Positions 54,281 through 63,533 of a stretch of DNA of 64,000 bases are shown in pieces. The number at the start of each line of letters is the position of its first letter. Position 1 is the first letter of the stretch. The notes below the pieces were generated by a model. The model ran no database searches. It saw nothing but the letters and a program-made list of their open reading frames with translations, and had not been told where the DNA came from. The translations under genes were made by a program, and so were the position numbers. The stretch is from Myxococcales bacterium (GTDB taxonomy: Bacteria; Myxococcota_A; Polyangia; Polyangiales; Polyangiaceae), in contig JADJCA010000008.1 of NCBI GenBank assembly GCA_016703425.1, positions 248,001 through 312,000 on the forward strand. The letters run 5' to 3'.

Positions 54281-55475
54281 CGCCCGCGTTGACGGGCGTT
54301 TCACCGCGTTGCGATTCGCGCTCTTGGCGGCGCTGAGCGGCTGCGTACCGACCGCCGAACCGCTCACCCGAGACCCAGCGCCCAGCGAGTCGACGGTCGC
54401 GGGGTCTGTCGACGCGGGCCCGCCGCCGAGAGAGGTGCTCGCGTGGGTCATCGGCGACGACGAGAGCCTCGCGAGCTTGAAAGCGGAGCGCGGCGTCACC
54501 CTGGTGAGCCCGGTTCTTCATCGCGTGAGCTTCGAGGGGGCCGAACCCAAGATCACCGCGTGGTCGCGGCCGCAGGATTCAGAGCGCCTCACCCGCGCCA
54601 TCGCGCGCTTCGCGGAGCGGGACCGGCTGCCGCTGGTCGCCTGCGGAGGCAGCTGCGCGCGCCGCTTAGCGCGCACGCTCAGCGATTCCGCAATGACGAC
54701 GCGTCTCGAGGACCAGCTCTTCGCGTTGGCGACCGACCATGGCGGTGTCCTCTTGGACTTCGAGGGGCTCGTTGGGGAGAGCCAGTTCTTCTCATCGCTC
54801 GTGAAGAGCCTGGGCGCGCGGCTCCGTCGCCACAAGAAGCGTCTCGCCCTCGCGCTCCCGGCGCCATGTCCCCTCTCGCTCACGCCGGCGGCTGCGAAGA
54901 CGAGCAGCTGCGTCCAACCGGCACCGGGGTCGGCATACGACTTCCGTGCGCTGACGGCCGAAAGCGACCTCGTCGCGATCATGCTCTACGACCACGACAC
55001 GACGGGCGCTCGCCCGCCACAACCCCGCGAGTGGATCGTGGGAGCGCTCTCGCGACTCGCAGGACTTGTCCCGAAAGACCAGTTCGATCGCCTCGCGTTC
55101 GGCGTGCCTCTCTACGGGCGCGTCGACGGCGCGCTCATGGAAGGGCGCAGTGACTTTCTTTGGAGCGCGCTCCATCGAGGCCGCATCCGCGGTCGAACAG
55201 TCCGCACCAGCTCGCGACGCTTCGACGACTCGGCGCTAAGCACCGTGGCCACGGCGACCGTCACCCTTGGTGATGGAGGCGCGCAGCGTGGCCCCATCTT
55301 CATCGAAGACCACACGGCTACGCGGCAACGCCTGGCCCTTGCGCTGGAGCACGGATTCTCGAAGATCGCGCTTTGGCGCCTTGGAGGAGAAGATCCGTGC
55401 ACGGCGCTCGTGCTCGACGCCTTTCGGACGGGTCAGCCGCTCGACGTGCCCTGCGTCAAACCATCGGAGCGTTGA
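54261..55475 (+). CDS. GH18-like lipoprotein
   Basis: The 404-residue protein starts at GTG 54261, inside the pepQ end, and has a lipobox (LLAALSGCV). The mature part looks like a glycoside hydrolase 18/YaaH-type barrel: GGVLLDFEGL is in the place of the DxxDxDxE catalytic strand, followed by LALALPAPC, DLVAIMLYDHD, FGVPLYGRVDG and FSKIALWRLGGED. The catalytic pattern is reduced (LLDFEG), so it may be a glycan-binding or weak hydrolase. It would act at the cell surface on chitin- or peptidoglycan-like sugars. Confidence 0.78.
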   Translation: MARSLASARVDGRFTALRFALLAALSGCVPTAEPLTRDPAPSESTVAGSVDAGPPPREVLAWVIGDDESLASLKAERGVTLVSPVLHRVSFEGAEPKITAWSRPQDSERLTRAIARFAERDRLPLVACGGSCARRLARTLSDSAMTTRLEDQLFALATDHGGVLLDFEGLVGESQFFSSLVKSLGARLRRHKKRLALALPAPCPLSLTPAAAKTSSCVQPAPGSAYDFRALTAESDLVAIMLYDHDTTGARPPQPREWIVGALSRLAGLVPKDQFDRLAFGVPLYGRVDGALMEGRSDFLWSALHRGRIRGRTVRTSSRRFDDSALSTVATATVTLGDGGAQRGPIFIEDHTATRQRLALALEHGFSKIALWRLGGEDPCTALVLDAFRTGQPLDVPCVKPSER

Positions 55476-56427
55476 TGCCCGCCTCGACGGCCTCGCCGAT
55501 GGTCGCCGTCTCGACAGCCGCGGTGCGGGGCGATTCGGTGTCGAAGGGCGCGCGACCGATTTGTTTGGTGCCCATCGACGGGAAGATCGGCGCCAAGAAG
55601 AACGAGCGAATGACCCACCACCAGAAGCTCCGGAGGTTCAGCTCGGGGTGAATCTCCGGCGCGATCTTCTCGTGGATCTCGCGCATGGTGCTCCAGTGCG
55701 CGCTCGCGTGCTCGTGGTGCACGGTGTGAAGGCCGTTATTGAAGAGCAGGAAGTTGAGGAGCCGACCGTTGAAGGTGCGCGAGTGGTTGTGCTTCGACCA
55801 CGGGTCCGTGTGCACGTGTTGCCCGTAGTTGAAGAACATGATCGTCCAGAGCGCGAAGAACGCGGGGAGCGCGAAGGCGAACACGTAAACGTAGAGGCCC
55901 GTCTTGGGCCCATGGATCGCGAGCGCGAGCGCAAAGAGGCCGAGGTGCGCGCCCGCCCAGACCACGTATTGGGTCACGATCTGGCGATAGAGCTTCGGGT
56001 TTCCGGCCTTCGCCTTGCGGATGAACTCCTTGATGGGTCCGCTCTGGTAGTAGCTCGAGACGAAGAAGTACGTGATGCCCACGAGCGCGTTGTTCTTGTT
56101 CGTGAAGCGCCAGGTGATGGTCGCGTCGCCGGCCTTGTTGACGAACTTGTGGTGGTTCAGGTTGTGGGTCGGGATCCACGCGAACGTGGGGTACCCGTAG
56201 AAGATCGAGATCCAGCCCGCGAAGATCGAGTTGGCGCGCTTGCTCTCGAAGGTCGGGCAGTGGTTGTGGTTGTGCGCGATGACGCCGCAGGCGAGTGCGA
56301 AGTAGCAACTCACCCAGGAGAGGTACGGCACGAGGGCCGGGCGCGCGTAGAGCAGCGCGGCCAGGGCCGGCGTGAGAACGAACGTCCAAAGAAGCGTGCG
56401 GACATCGGAGGCGTAGCGAAGGCGCAT
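55456..56427 (-). CDS. Membrane fatty acid desaturase
   Basis: The 323-residue protein has three histidine boxes, HNHNH (about residues 52-56), HNLNHH (about 87-92) and HTVHHEH (about 234-240), that hold a di-iron site, with several membrane helices between (WTFVLTPALAALLY, LGLFALALAI, YVFAFALPAFFALWTIMFF). It introduces double bonds into acyl chains at the membrane, with O2 and an electron donor. The final 20 residues overlap the GH18-like gene end on the other strand. Confidence 0.93.
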   Translation of the reverse strand: MRLRYASDVRTLLWTFVLTPALAALLYARPALVPYLSWVSCYFALACGVIAHNHNHCPTFESKRANSIFAGWISIFYGYPTFAWIPTHNLNHHKFVNKAGDATITWRFTNKNNALVGITYFFVSSYYQSGPIKEFIRKAKAGNPKLYRQIVTQYVVWAGAHLGLFALALAIHGPKTGLYVYVFAFALPAFFALWTIMFFNYGQHVHTDPWSKHNHSRTFNGRLLNFLLFNNGLHTVHHEHASAHWSTMREIHEKIAPEIHPELNLRSFWWWVIRSFFLAPIFPSMGTKQIGRAPFDTESPRTAAVETATIGEAVEAGINAPMV

Positions 56428-56591
56428 GTCGCGACCTTGCTAGCCCGCCTTATGGGCGCGCGAAAGCTTTCTTTTCTGTCTCGGGCGATTTGGCTTGCGC
56501 GAGGAAAGTTGCGTGCAAATCTCGCCGGCTAGCGCGGCGCGGGCCGCAGCGACTGCGCGCCCGATACGGCCCGGTTCCGCCCGTCGCGGCC

Positions 56592-57425
56592 TTAGCCGGT
56601 CATCATCGAGCTGCGGTACTCGGGACGAGCCTCCATCGACTCGACCCAGGTGTAGCGCGTGGAGACCTTCGAGATCTCCTGGTCGACGGTGCCCGCGACC
56701 TTGAGCTTTCCCGACGCGAGCTGCTCCTGCGTGAAGGTCCACGCGGCGCGGAAGGTCCGACGCAGCGACTTGGTCGAATCGCCTTCCATGCGCGTTTCCC
56801 AGCCGCGCCGGACGGAGCCGAAGGTGGCCGCCCCGATGCCGAACGACGCGAGGACCTCGGTGGTGCGGGCGCGCGTGGCGTCCGAGCCGAGGAACGCGAG
56901 CATGGCGGAGATCTCCGCGAAGCGCTCGAGCGTCACGCCGGCGATGGGCTCCCGCAGCGAGGCCGCTTGCTCAAGGCGCGTGCGCTCGCCGTTGACCTGG
57001 TGTTCGGCCCGCTCTGTGGCGCGCTGAAATGCTTCGACGTAGCGCACGGCCACCTTGCCCGTGGGCAAGCGCACCAGCTCCGAGTAGCGGGCCTGGAAGT
57101 AGCGCTCGACGACGACCCAGTGATCGACGCAGGAGAAGCCCTCCGCGAGCGTCGCCTCCTCGGCGCTCGTGCCCGCGAGCTTCCGCTCTTCGATGCGCGC
57201 ACGCACGGCGCAAAATCCGATGGGGTCGTCGACGTGAAGACCGGCGAGGTCGAGCGACTGCGCTTCGCAGCGCGCCACGAAGGACTTCAGTTGATCCCAC
57301 GCCATGCGAACGGGGTCGCCGGGCGGAGGCATCAACGACGTTGGGCGGCGGAGTTCTTTGCTAACGGGAGCGACCGTCGCCTGACGGCCGCCGAAGACGT
57401 TGCTGAGCCAGCGAAAGAACCCCAT
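56592..57425 (-). CDS. Hypothetical protein
   Basis: I do not recognise a family for this 277-residue protein. From ATG 57425, preceded by GGTGGG, the first 15 residues look like a short amphipathic or signal-like segment (MGFFRWLSNVFGG) and the rest is mixed helix with several Trp/Tyr residues (CVDHWVVVERYFQARYSELVRL) and a central charged helix. No TM segment or enzyme motif is clear. An upstream extension to 57506 is unlikely. Confidence 0.65.
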   Translation of the reverse strand: MGFFRWLSNVFGGRQATVAPVSKELRRPTSLMPPPGDPVRMAWDQLKSFVARCEAQSLDLAGLHVDDPIGFCAVRARIEERKLAGTSAEEATLAEGFSCVDHWVVVERYFQARYSELVRLPTGKVAVRYVEAFQRATERAEHQVNGERTRLEQAASLREPIAGVTLERFAEISAMLAFLGSDATRARTTEVLASFGIGAATFGSVRRGWETRMEGDSTKSLRRTFRAAWTFTQEQLASGKLKVAGTVDQEISKVSTRYTWVESMEARPEYRSSMMTG

Positions 57426-57836
57426 GTCGCACCCACCATCCTGTTTGGACAACCCGATGTAGACATTTGCAGTCTCATGTCGCCGCCCGGAAACGTCGCG
57501 GGCCACGACTCAGAACCTGCAACGCCCAATCCATCGGGCGACGGACCCCAAAAGTGCGCATCGCTCGGGGATGACCGATGTCGGCCGATCTCGCAGGTGG
57601 GTGCTTGAAGCGAGCCAGTGCGATCGCCGTTGATCCACTCCGGGACCGCGCTTCGACAGCCGCCGTAGTCCGCCAATGTCGGCGTCCATCCGACACATTC
57701 CCCGATGCGCGTTCACAGGAACGATGAAGTCTCACGTCCGCGGCGTAAGCTGCGGTCACAGAAAGCCGCCACGGGGACGTTGTTGAGTCGCTCGAGAGCG
57801 CGTGCTTTGTGTTCAAACCTTCCGGGTGGGGAACCA
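57426..57836. other. 411-base divergent intergenic region
   Basis: This gap separates two divergent unknown genes and should hold both promoters. I see no repeat, tRNA or obvious regulator site. Short frames here are shadows. The only notable stretch is AT-poor but less skewed than coding DNA around 57,500-57,600. Confidence 0.6.
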
Positions 57837-58511
57837 ATGAGCAAGAACGCTGAACTTGCGCGGACACGACAGCAGACCGCCGCGGAGCCGCGGCGCCCTG
57901 CGAGCGGCACCATGCAGCGCGTGCGGCCTGACGTGCGGCGCGACGACGACGAAGTGACCCGCGTGATGGTTCCGCATCCCGGCGACGACGGCGGCAAGAC
58001 GCGCCAATACGGCGACACACCGACTCGCGTCTTCGCAGCCGTCGGCGAAGCGCCCGGCGAGACTGCCGTCCTTGCAAGCGGCCTGCGCGAGAGCGGCAGC
58101 GTAGGCTCTGGTGAAAGGGGGCCGGCGACGGACGCGGCACCGGCCTCGGAGCTCCGCCCGAAGGTCGTCGAGGCCCAGGTGGTCGGCGCCATCGCGCCCA
58201 TGGAGGCGGAGCGGACGAACGTGTTCGCCAACAATGACGCCACGCTCGTGACGGCGCCGTCGCATGCCGAGGCCTGGGAGACCTGGGAATCGACCACGGC
58301 GAAGACAAGCCCTCGCCGCGAGCCGACGCCCGTGGATCGACTGCTCTTGAACGCCATCGCCGCGCCGCCCGTCGTGCCGATCATCGCGATGCGCACCGCG
58401 CCACCCAACGCTCGACTGCTCGCGACCGTCGCACTCTTCACGGCGCTAGGAATGTTGTGGGTCTTCACCGTGGCGGCGATGGTGATGTCGTTCGTCACGC
58501 GAATGCCGTAG
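57837..58511 (+). CDS. Tail-anchored hypothetical protein
   Basis: From ATG 57837, preceded by GGTGGGG, the 224-residue protein is mostly disordered (Arg/Asp/Glu/Thr-rich) and ends with one membrane helix (LLATVALFTALGMLWVFTVAAMVMSF) and a short exported tail. This is the same layout as the GYF_2 protein and the Ser/Thr kinase in this window. It has no recognisable domain. A Thr-rich stretch (PTRVFAAVGE) could be a phosphorylation target, but that is guesswork. Confidence 0.65.
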   Translation: MSKNAELARTRQQTAAEPRRPASGTMQRVRPDVRRDDDEVTRVMVPHPGDDGGKTRQYGDTPTRVFAAVGEAPGETAVLASGLRESGSVGSGERGPATDAAPASELRPKVVEAQVVGAIAPMEAERTNVFANNDATLVTAPSHAEAWETWESTTAKTSPRREPTPVDRLLLNAIAAPPVVPIIAMRTAPPNARLLATVALFTALGMLWVFTVAAMVMSFVTRMP

Positions 58512-58566
58512 CGGCGCCGCACCGAGCTCGCGGGCGCGCTCTCGAGTCGCGTTCGCCGCCTCCTTG

Positions 58567-59751
58567 CTACTCGGCGACGCCGAGGCCGAGCGGAGCGAAC
58601 AGCGTTCGTTGCTCGAGCGTCAGGCCCGCGAGGGCCACGAGGAGATCCTTCTTCTTCACGTAGAGCTCCTCGCGCGCGCCAGCGTCGGACTCTCGCTTGA
58701 GGGAGAGCTCTTCCTTGTTGGGGCTCCGACGCGACACCTCGGTCATCGTGTGCGCGAGGGACCGCACCACGCGCGCGAGGAGCTCACCGTATTGCCCCGA
58801 GTCGAAGACGTTTTCACCGTCGAGCATCAGCGCCGTGAGCGCCGATCGCTGGTCGAGCGGCCCTTCGACCGCGCTGCGCAAGCGCTCCCAGAACTGGAGA
58901 ACCTTCCTCCGGTCCGCTTCTTCGAGCTCGACCGGGCCCGCGTGCTCCGCGGCCTCGAGGGCGCGCGTCACGTGGGCCACGAGGCGGCCTTCCTCTTGGA
59001 GTCGCGCCTCGAACACGTAGGCGTCAGGCTCCGTCGCGCGACGACGCAATCGAATCTCTGCGGTGTCCTCGCCGAGGACGAAACCGCCCAGAATGAAGTC
59101 GTCGAGGCGCACGGCTTCCGGCTCGTCGCCGCGGCGGAAGAGGCCCTTCTTGAGGCCAATGAGCATCGAAAGCTCGGGCGCGAAGTCACCGGCGCGACGC
59201 GGCGCGACCCAATCGTGAGCGCGGCTCGCAGCGAGCGTGACGGCGGCGACGATCCCGCCTTCGTGAACGAGCTCGGCGCTCATGCGCGGGCTCTGGCCCT
59301 CGAGGTCCATGCGAATGGTGGCGGCGAGGATCGGCATCCTCGCGGAGAGGAAGAACCCCTCGAGCGCTTGGCGAGCCAGCTCGTGACGTTGCGCGAGCTC
59401 GGTCTCGAGGGCGCGACGTTCGTGGTCTTCGCGTTGCCCGGCGTGAGCGCGGGCAGCCTCCACGGCGCGGCCCGCCTCATCGCGGATTCGCCCCGCGTAG
59501 TCCGGGGCTAGCTCGCCGGCGAGGCGCATCGCTCCGGCTTCGAGGTCGGCGACGAGCGTCGCGTGGAGGGCCTCGAGGTCGGCCAGCGCACGAACGCGCG
59601 TGCGCTCCGACGCGACGCGCGCCTCGACGAGCGCAGCCATTTCGCTGGTCAGCGAGACGGTCCGCGCCGCCTCCTCCAAGAACCGCTGAAGCGTCGCGAG
59701 GAAATCGTATCCGTGAGGAAACGGCGCCGAGTCTCCGTACAGGTACCGCAT
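58567..59751 (-). CDS. Hypothetical coiled-coil protein
   Basis: The 394-residue protein from ATG 59751 has no signal peptide. After MRYLYGDSAPFPHGYDFLATLQRFLEE, its residues 35-170 are long Ala/Glu/Arg helix, likely a coiled coil. The second half (from LSMLIGLKKGLFRRGDE) mixes strands and helices with GGFVLGEDTAEIRLRRRA. The opening 'YLYGDS..FP....FL' pattern recurs in myxobacterial hypothetical proteins. Function unknown; it is divergent from the sulfurtransferase gene. Confidence 0.7.
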   Translation of the reverse strand: MRYLYGDSAPFPHGYDFLATLQRFLEEAARTVSLTSEMAALVEARVASERTRVRALADLEALHATLVADLEAGAMRLAGELAPDYAGRIRDEAGRAVEAARAHAGQREDHERRALETELAQRHELARQALEGFFLSARMPILAATIRMDLEGQSPRMSAELVHEGGIVAAVTLAASRAHDWVAPRRAGDFAPELSMLIGLKKGLFRRGDEPEAVRLDDFILGGFVLGEDTAEIRLRRRATEPDAYVFEARLQEEGRLVAHVTRALEAAEHAGPVELEEADRRKVLQFWERLRSAVEGPLDQRSALTALMLDGENVFDSGQYGELLARVVRSLAHTMTEVSRRSPNKEELSLKRESDAGAREELYVKKKDLLVALAGLTLEQRTLFAPLGLGVAE

Positions 59752-59847
59752 AGGAAGGTCGCCGAGCGACCGAGGACCGTTATAGCGTTCGCCGGCCAGC
59801 GGGATCGACCTTTTGGCCCGAGCCGTGGCCGCGGTACCTTCCAACGC

Positions 59848-60714
59848 ATGACTTCGCCCACCGACCCGGTCGTCACGGCACCATGGCTGATGGCACGTCC
59901 TCGACCCTGGTCCGACCTTCGCGTCGTCGATGTCCGTTGGTCGCTCAGCAAACGTGGCCGCGACGCGTACGCGGCAGGGCACGTAGAGGGAGCCGCCTTC
60001 TTGGACCTCGACGTGGACCTCTCAGCGCCGTCGGGCCCGGGCCGACACCCGATGCCGGAGCGAGCTCAGCTCGAACGCGTCTTCGGGGCCATCGGCGTCG
60101 ACGCGACCACCCACGTGGTGGCCTACGACGACGCCGGCGGCGCCATCGCCGCGCGCGTTTGGTTCCTCTTGCGCCGCTACGGACACGAGCGCGTGTCGAT
60201 CCTCGACGGAGGCTTTCCCGCGTGGGTCGCCGCCGGCGGACCTGTATCCACCGACGGGCCCAGCTTTGAGCCCCAAGCGCTCAGCCTCGCCGCGCCCCAG
60301 CGAAGCGACGTCGTCGACAAGGCCTTCGTGGAGCGACTCGCGCTCGGCGGCGGCGTGGGCCGCACGCTCCTGCTCGACGCGCGCGCGCGCGAGCGCTACC
60401 GCGGCGACACGGAGCCCGTCGACGCGCGGCCCGGACACATTCCTTCGGCCGTGAACGCGCCCTTCGCGGATCTCCTGGTGACGAAGGCCGACGGCACGAC
60501 GGGCCTCAAGTCCAAGAGCGAGCTGGAGGCGTACTTCCGCTCGCTCGGCGCCGGCGCGGCCGACGACATCGTCGTCTATTGCGGCTCCGGCGTGACGGCG
60601 TGCCTCGACGTCCTGGCCCTCGAGCGTGCGGGGTTCGCGGCTCTTATCTACGAGGGCAGCTACAGCGATTGGGCACGCGACGACCGCCTCCCGGTGGCGC
60701 TCGGCGATCGCTGA
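59848..60714 (+). CDS. sseA: 3-mercaptopyruvate sulfurtransferase
   Basis: Two rhodanese domains in 288 residues, ATG 59848. The C-terminal one has the active loop VYCGSGVTAC, whose CGSGVTA is the mercaptopyruvate-type signature rather than the CRxG(K/R) of thiosulfate rhodaneses; Cys is the sulphur carrier. The N-terminal domain has YDDAGGAIAARVWFLLRRYGH without a catalytic Cys, as usual. It moves sulphur from mercaptopyruvate to thiols or cyanide. It is 20 bases upstream of the MBL hydrolase gene, so they likely form one transcript. Confidence 0.93.
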   Translation: MTSPTDPVVTAPWLMARPRPWSDLRVVDVRWSLSKRGRDAYAAGHVEGAAFLDLDVDLSAPSGPGRHPMPERAQLERVFGAIGVDATTHVVAYDDAGGAIAARVWFLLRRYGHERVSILDGGFPAWVAAGGPVSTDGPSFEPQALSLAAPQRSDVVDKAFVERLALGGGVGRTLLLDARARERYRGDTEPVDARPGHIPSAVNAPFADLLVTKADGTTGLKSKSELEAYFRSLGAGAADDIVVYCGSGVTACLDVLALERAGFAALIYEGSYSDWARDDRLPVALGDR

Positions 60715-60734
60715 AATGCTATAGAGGGCACCCC

Positions 60735-61607
60735 ATGCGGATCCGATCCCTCGAAGGCAACACGCAACGACTCGACGGTGGCGCCATGTTCGGCAACTGT
60801 CCGAAGGCGCTTTGGGAGCGCTGGGCCGCGCCCGACGAGAAGAACCGCATCGACTTCGCGTGCCGCGCCATGCTCGTCACGGAGACATCGGGCCGCAACG
60901 TGCTCTTCGAGGCGGGCATCGGCGCGTTCTTCGATCCGAAGATGAAGGAGCGGTTCGGCGTGATCGAAGAGGAGCACGTCCTCGTTCGCTCGCTCAAGGA
61001 GCAAGGTCTCACGCCGAAAGACATCGACGTGCTCGTCCTCAGCCACCTTCACTTCGATCACGCCGGCGGCCTGCTCTCCGCCTACGCACCCGGCAAGGCG
61101 CTCGAGCTCGTGTTTCCCAAGGCGACCTACGTGGTGGGCGCTCGCGCCTGGGAGCGCGCCAAGGCCCCGCACGTGCGCGACCGCGCGTCGTTCATCCCCG
61201 AGCTCACGGGACTCCTCGAAGCGACCGGGCGCCTCGAACTCGTCCGAGAAGAAGGCGACGCCGCGACGAGCGCCACGCTCGGCGCGGGCTACACGTTCTT
61301 CCTTTCCGAAGGGCATACGCCGGGTCTGCTTCTCTCCACGGTCTACGACGGCCCAAGGGGGCCCATCACCTTCCTCGGCGATCTGGTGCCGGGCCTGCCG
61401 TGGGTCCACCTGCCCATCACCATGGGCTACGACCGCTTCCCGGAGCTGCTCATCGAGGAGAAGACCCGCCTCTTGACGCGCATCGTGGCGGGCTCCGAGT
61501 GGGTCTTCTACACGCACGATCGCGGAGCGGCGGCCTCGCGCGTCGTCGAGAAGGACGGCCGCTTCATGGCTGAGGGCAGCCAGAAGAGCATCGACTGGAG
61601 CCACTGA
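60735..61607 (+). CDS. Metallo-beta-lactamase-fold hydrolase
   Basis: The 290-residue protein has the zinc motif SHLHFDHAGG (HxHxDH) and later His/Asp ligands in SEGHTPG, FLGDLVPG and FYTHD. It belongs to the lactonase/quorum-quenching-like or glyoxalase II-related branch. The ATG at 60735 is 20 bases after the sulfurtransferase stop. A partner protein is encoded from overlapping bases (TGATG) just downstream. Together with the sulfurtransferase a role in sulphur or thioester chemistry is possible. Confidence 0.9.
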   Translation: MRIRSLEGNTQRLDGGAMFGNCPKALWERWAAPDEKNRIDFACRAMLVTETSGRNVLFEAGIGAFFDPKMKERFGVIEEEHVLVRSLKEQGLTPKDIDVLVLSHLHFDHAGGLLSAYAPGKALELVFPKATYVVGARAWERAKAPHVRDRASFIPELTGLLEATGRLELVREEGDAATSATLGAGYTFFLSEGHTPGLLLSTVYDGPRGPITFLGDLVPGLPWVHLPITMGYDRFPELLIEEKTRLLTRIVAGSEWVFYTHDRGAAASRVVEKDGRFMAEGSQKSIDWSH

Positions 61608-62092
61608 TGGCGGACGAAGACGACAAGGGCCTCTTCGGCGGCGGACTCTTCACCCCGCTCTTCTTCGCGCTCCCCATCGCGCTCGTCGCATTCGGCGGAT
61701 TTGTCGCCTTTCGCGGAAAAGACGAGATGAAGGCCGTGCTCACGCGCGGCGAGGCCGAGGGGCGCGCCTTCGCGGTGCCCAAGCGCTCCGCGAGCGAGTG
61801 TTTCGACGGGGCCGTCCTCGCGATGGACCGCATGAACGAGCCCCGCGAGCCGGGTGCCGCTGCGTTCTTTGAGGCATGCCTGGAGACGAGTGGCCTCGAG
61901 AAGACAACCGGCACGAAACACTCGGCGCCGTCGCGGGGTCTCCTCGACGACTGGGCAAAGCGCGAGTGCGCGGCGCGGGGACGTGTGGGCGACGCGCAGT
62001 GCGCACTCTTCGTGGGCCTCGCGAACGTCGACGTGTGCCGGGCGCCGTTTCGAGGTCAGGCGAAAGCCGAGGCGCGGTGGCAGTGCCCGTGA
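61607..62092 (+). CDS. Small membrane-anchored protein
   Basis: I do not recognise this 161-residue protein. The ATG overlaps the stop of the MBL gene by one base. After a charged N-terminus (MADEDDKGLFGGG) there is one membrane helix (TPLFFALPIALVAFGGFVAF) and a soluble C-terminal domain with six cysteines (SECFDGAV, EACLET, RECAARG, QCALF, VCRAP, WQCP). The cysteines suggest disulphides, with the domain outside the cytoplasm. Translational coupling ties it to the MBL hydrolase. Confidence 0.72.
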   Translation: MADEDDKGLFGGGLFTPLFFALPIALVAFGGFVAFRGKDEMKAVLTRGEAEGRAFAVPKRSASECFDGAVLAMDRMNEPREPGAAAFFEACLETSGLEKTTGTKHSAPSRGLLDDWAKRECAARGRVGDAQCALFVGLANVDVCRAPFRGQAKAEARWQCP

Positions 62093-62458
62093 CAGCGGCG
62101 CTCCCATGAGCGACGGCCGCGTGTATCCAAAGTCCGCGGAGTGGCGACCGCCGGCTCCGTGACGCGGGCGCCATGGGGCCGGCGCAAAAGCGGCGGCGCG
62201 GCGCGCGAAAGTTGGCCAACTTCCGCGACAATGCGAACGCTTGAGCCTGGTCCGAGCTGTGCATGGGAAGTCATCGTCGTAGGCACCACCAAAAAGGCCG
62301 CGGGCGCGGCGCCTTTACGGGTGAGTGGTGACCGTCCTGGTTCGACTCCGGGGCCTACGACCTAAGCATCTCTGGCTGTCGGACGGGGCAGGAATTCGTG
62401 AGCGAGTTTGAGCGGGGCGCGCTGGCGCCATGACGCTTCTCCCGCCGCGTGCTACCGC
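62093..62458. other. 366-base intergenic region with tRNA-like element
   Basis: No gene fits here. The only structured part is the element at 62,276-62,361 listed separately. The rest is GC-rich spacer. A short frame from 62141 is a shadow over that element. Confidence 0.7.
62276..62361 (+). ncRNA. tRNA-like element without a clear anticodon arm
   Basis: The ends GTCGTAGGC (62276-62284) and GCCTACGAC (62353-62361) pair over nine bases. Just inside the 3' arm is a textbook T-arm, CCTGG-TTCGACT-CCGGG (62336-62352), one G-T pair included, and the discriminator-like A is followed by CCT rather than CCA. Between are a GC hairpin AAAGG...CCTTT (about 62293-62316) and either ACGG/CCGT or CACCAC/GTGGTG. 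No D-arm or anticodon stem of normal size is found. It may be a decayed tRNA, a tRNA-like domain, or a terminator beside a chance match. Confidence 0.4.
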
Positions 62459-63499
62459 ATGGCCATGCGAAGCTCTAGCCATGGCGCGCTGAAGGCCTTC
62501 CTGGCCCTGACGCTCGTGGCGGGCTGCTCGGAGGCGGCCGGCCCCGGGCAGGCCGCCTCGTCGGTGCCTGTGCCCGACGCCGGCGCCAAGCAGCGTCCCG
62601 CGGTCGTGCCCGATACGCCGCCGCCGACGGGCCCGCAGCTCCTCTCCGCATCAGGCCTCTACGACGACGTCGCGACGAAGAAGCTCGCGAGCGGCGTTCG
62701 CGAGTTTGTGCCGCGCTTCGCGCTCTTCAGCGACGGCGAGGAGAAGAAGCGGTTCTTGGCGCTGCCGCCCGGTGCCACCATCGACACGACCGACATGGAC
62801 GTTTGGAAGTTCCCGGCGGGCACCAAGGTCTGGAAAGAGTTTTGGGTGGAAGGTCGTCTCATCGAGACCCGCTTGCTCGAAAAGCTTCCCGACGACGAGT
62901 GGTGGATGATGGCGTACGTCTGGCGCGCCGACGGCTCCGATGCCGACGCGTCGCTCCTCGGCGTGGCCAAGGCAGCCGGCACCAACCACGACGTCCCGTC
63001 GCAGCTCGACTGCCGCAAGTGCCACGCCGGCGGACACAGCGCGGTCTTGGGCGTCTCTGCCATTCAACTCTCGAACGGCGGCGCCGGGCTCTTGTCCAAG
63101 TTCGTCGCCGACGGCTTGCTATCGGCGCCCCCGTCCGGTGAATTCGAAGTGCCGGGCAACGACGTCGAGCGCGCCGCCTTCGGCTACCTCCACGCGAACT
63201 GCGGCCACTGCCACAACGAGCACACGGGTCTGCACAACCAGTCGCCCTTGCGGCTGGCCCTCAAGACGACCGACAAGCTCGCAAGCGACACCGGCGCCAT
63301 GAAGAGCGTCGGCGTCGTGGCGAGGCACATCGTCCCGCCAGACATCAATCAACTCATCGTTCCCGGCGCGCCCGACGAGAGTCAGCTCTTCGTGCGCATG
63401 GCCTTCCGAGAGTCGTGGGCCATGCCACCGCTCGGAACCAAGATCGGCGACCTAGAAGGCACCACGGCCGTCTATCGCTGGATCAAGGCGCTGCCGTAG
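62459..63499 (+). CDS. Lipoprotein with two CxxCH haem motifs
   Basis: From the ATG at 62459 (another at 62465) the 346-residue product has a lipobox (LTLVAGC), a Pro-rich linker, and two c-type haem motifs: CRKCH (near residue 182) and CGHCH (near residue 244). The rest (FVPRFALFSDGEEKKRFL, MPPLGTK, YRWIKALP) matches a family of secreted proteins with di-haem-like ends found in Myxococcota and Planctomycetes, related to SO2930-like or PSCyt-type proteins. It should lie in the periplasm and may carry electrons. No other redox genes adjoin it. Confidence 0.78.
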   Translation: MAMRSSSHGALKAFLALTLVAGCSEAAGPGQAASSVPVPDAGAKQRPAVVPDTPPPTGPQLLSASGLYDDVATKKLASGVREFVPRFALFSDGEEKKRFLALPPGATIDTTDMDVWKFPAGTKVWKEFWVEGRLIETRLLEKLPDDEWWMMAYVWRADGSDADASLLGVAKAAGTNHDVPSQLDCRKCHAGGHSAVLGVSAIQLSNGGAGLLSKFVADGLLSAPPSGEFEVPGNDVERAAFGYLHANCGHCHNEHTGLHNQSPLRLALKTTDKLASDTGAMKSVGVVARHIVPPDINQLIVPGAPDESQLFVRMAFRESWAMPPLGTKIGDLEGTTAVYRWIKALP

Positions 63500-63533
63500 C
63501 GAAGACGCCTGACACGACCAAGCTCCCGACGCC

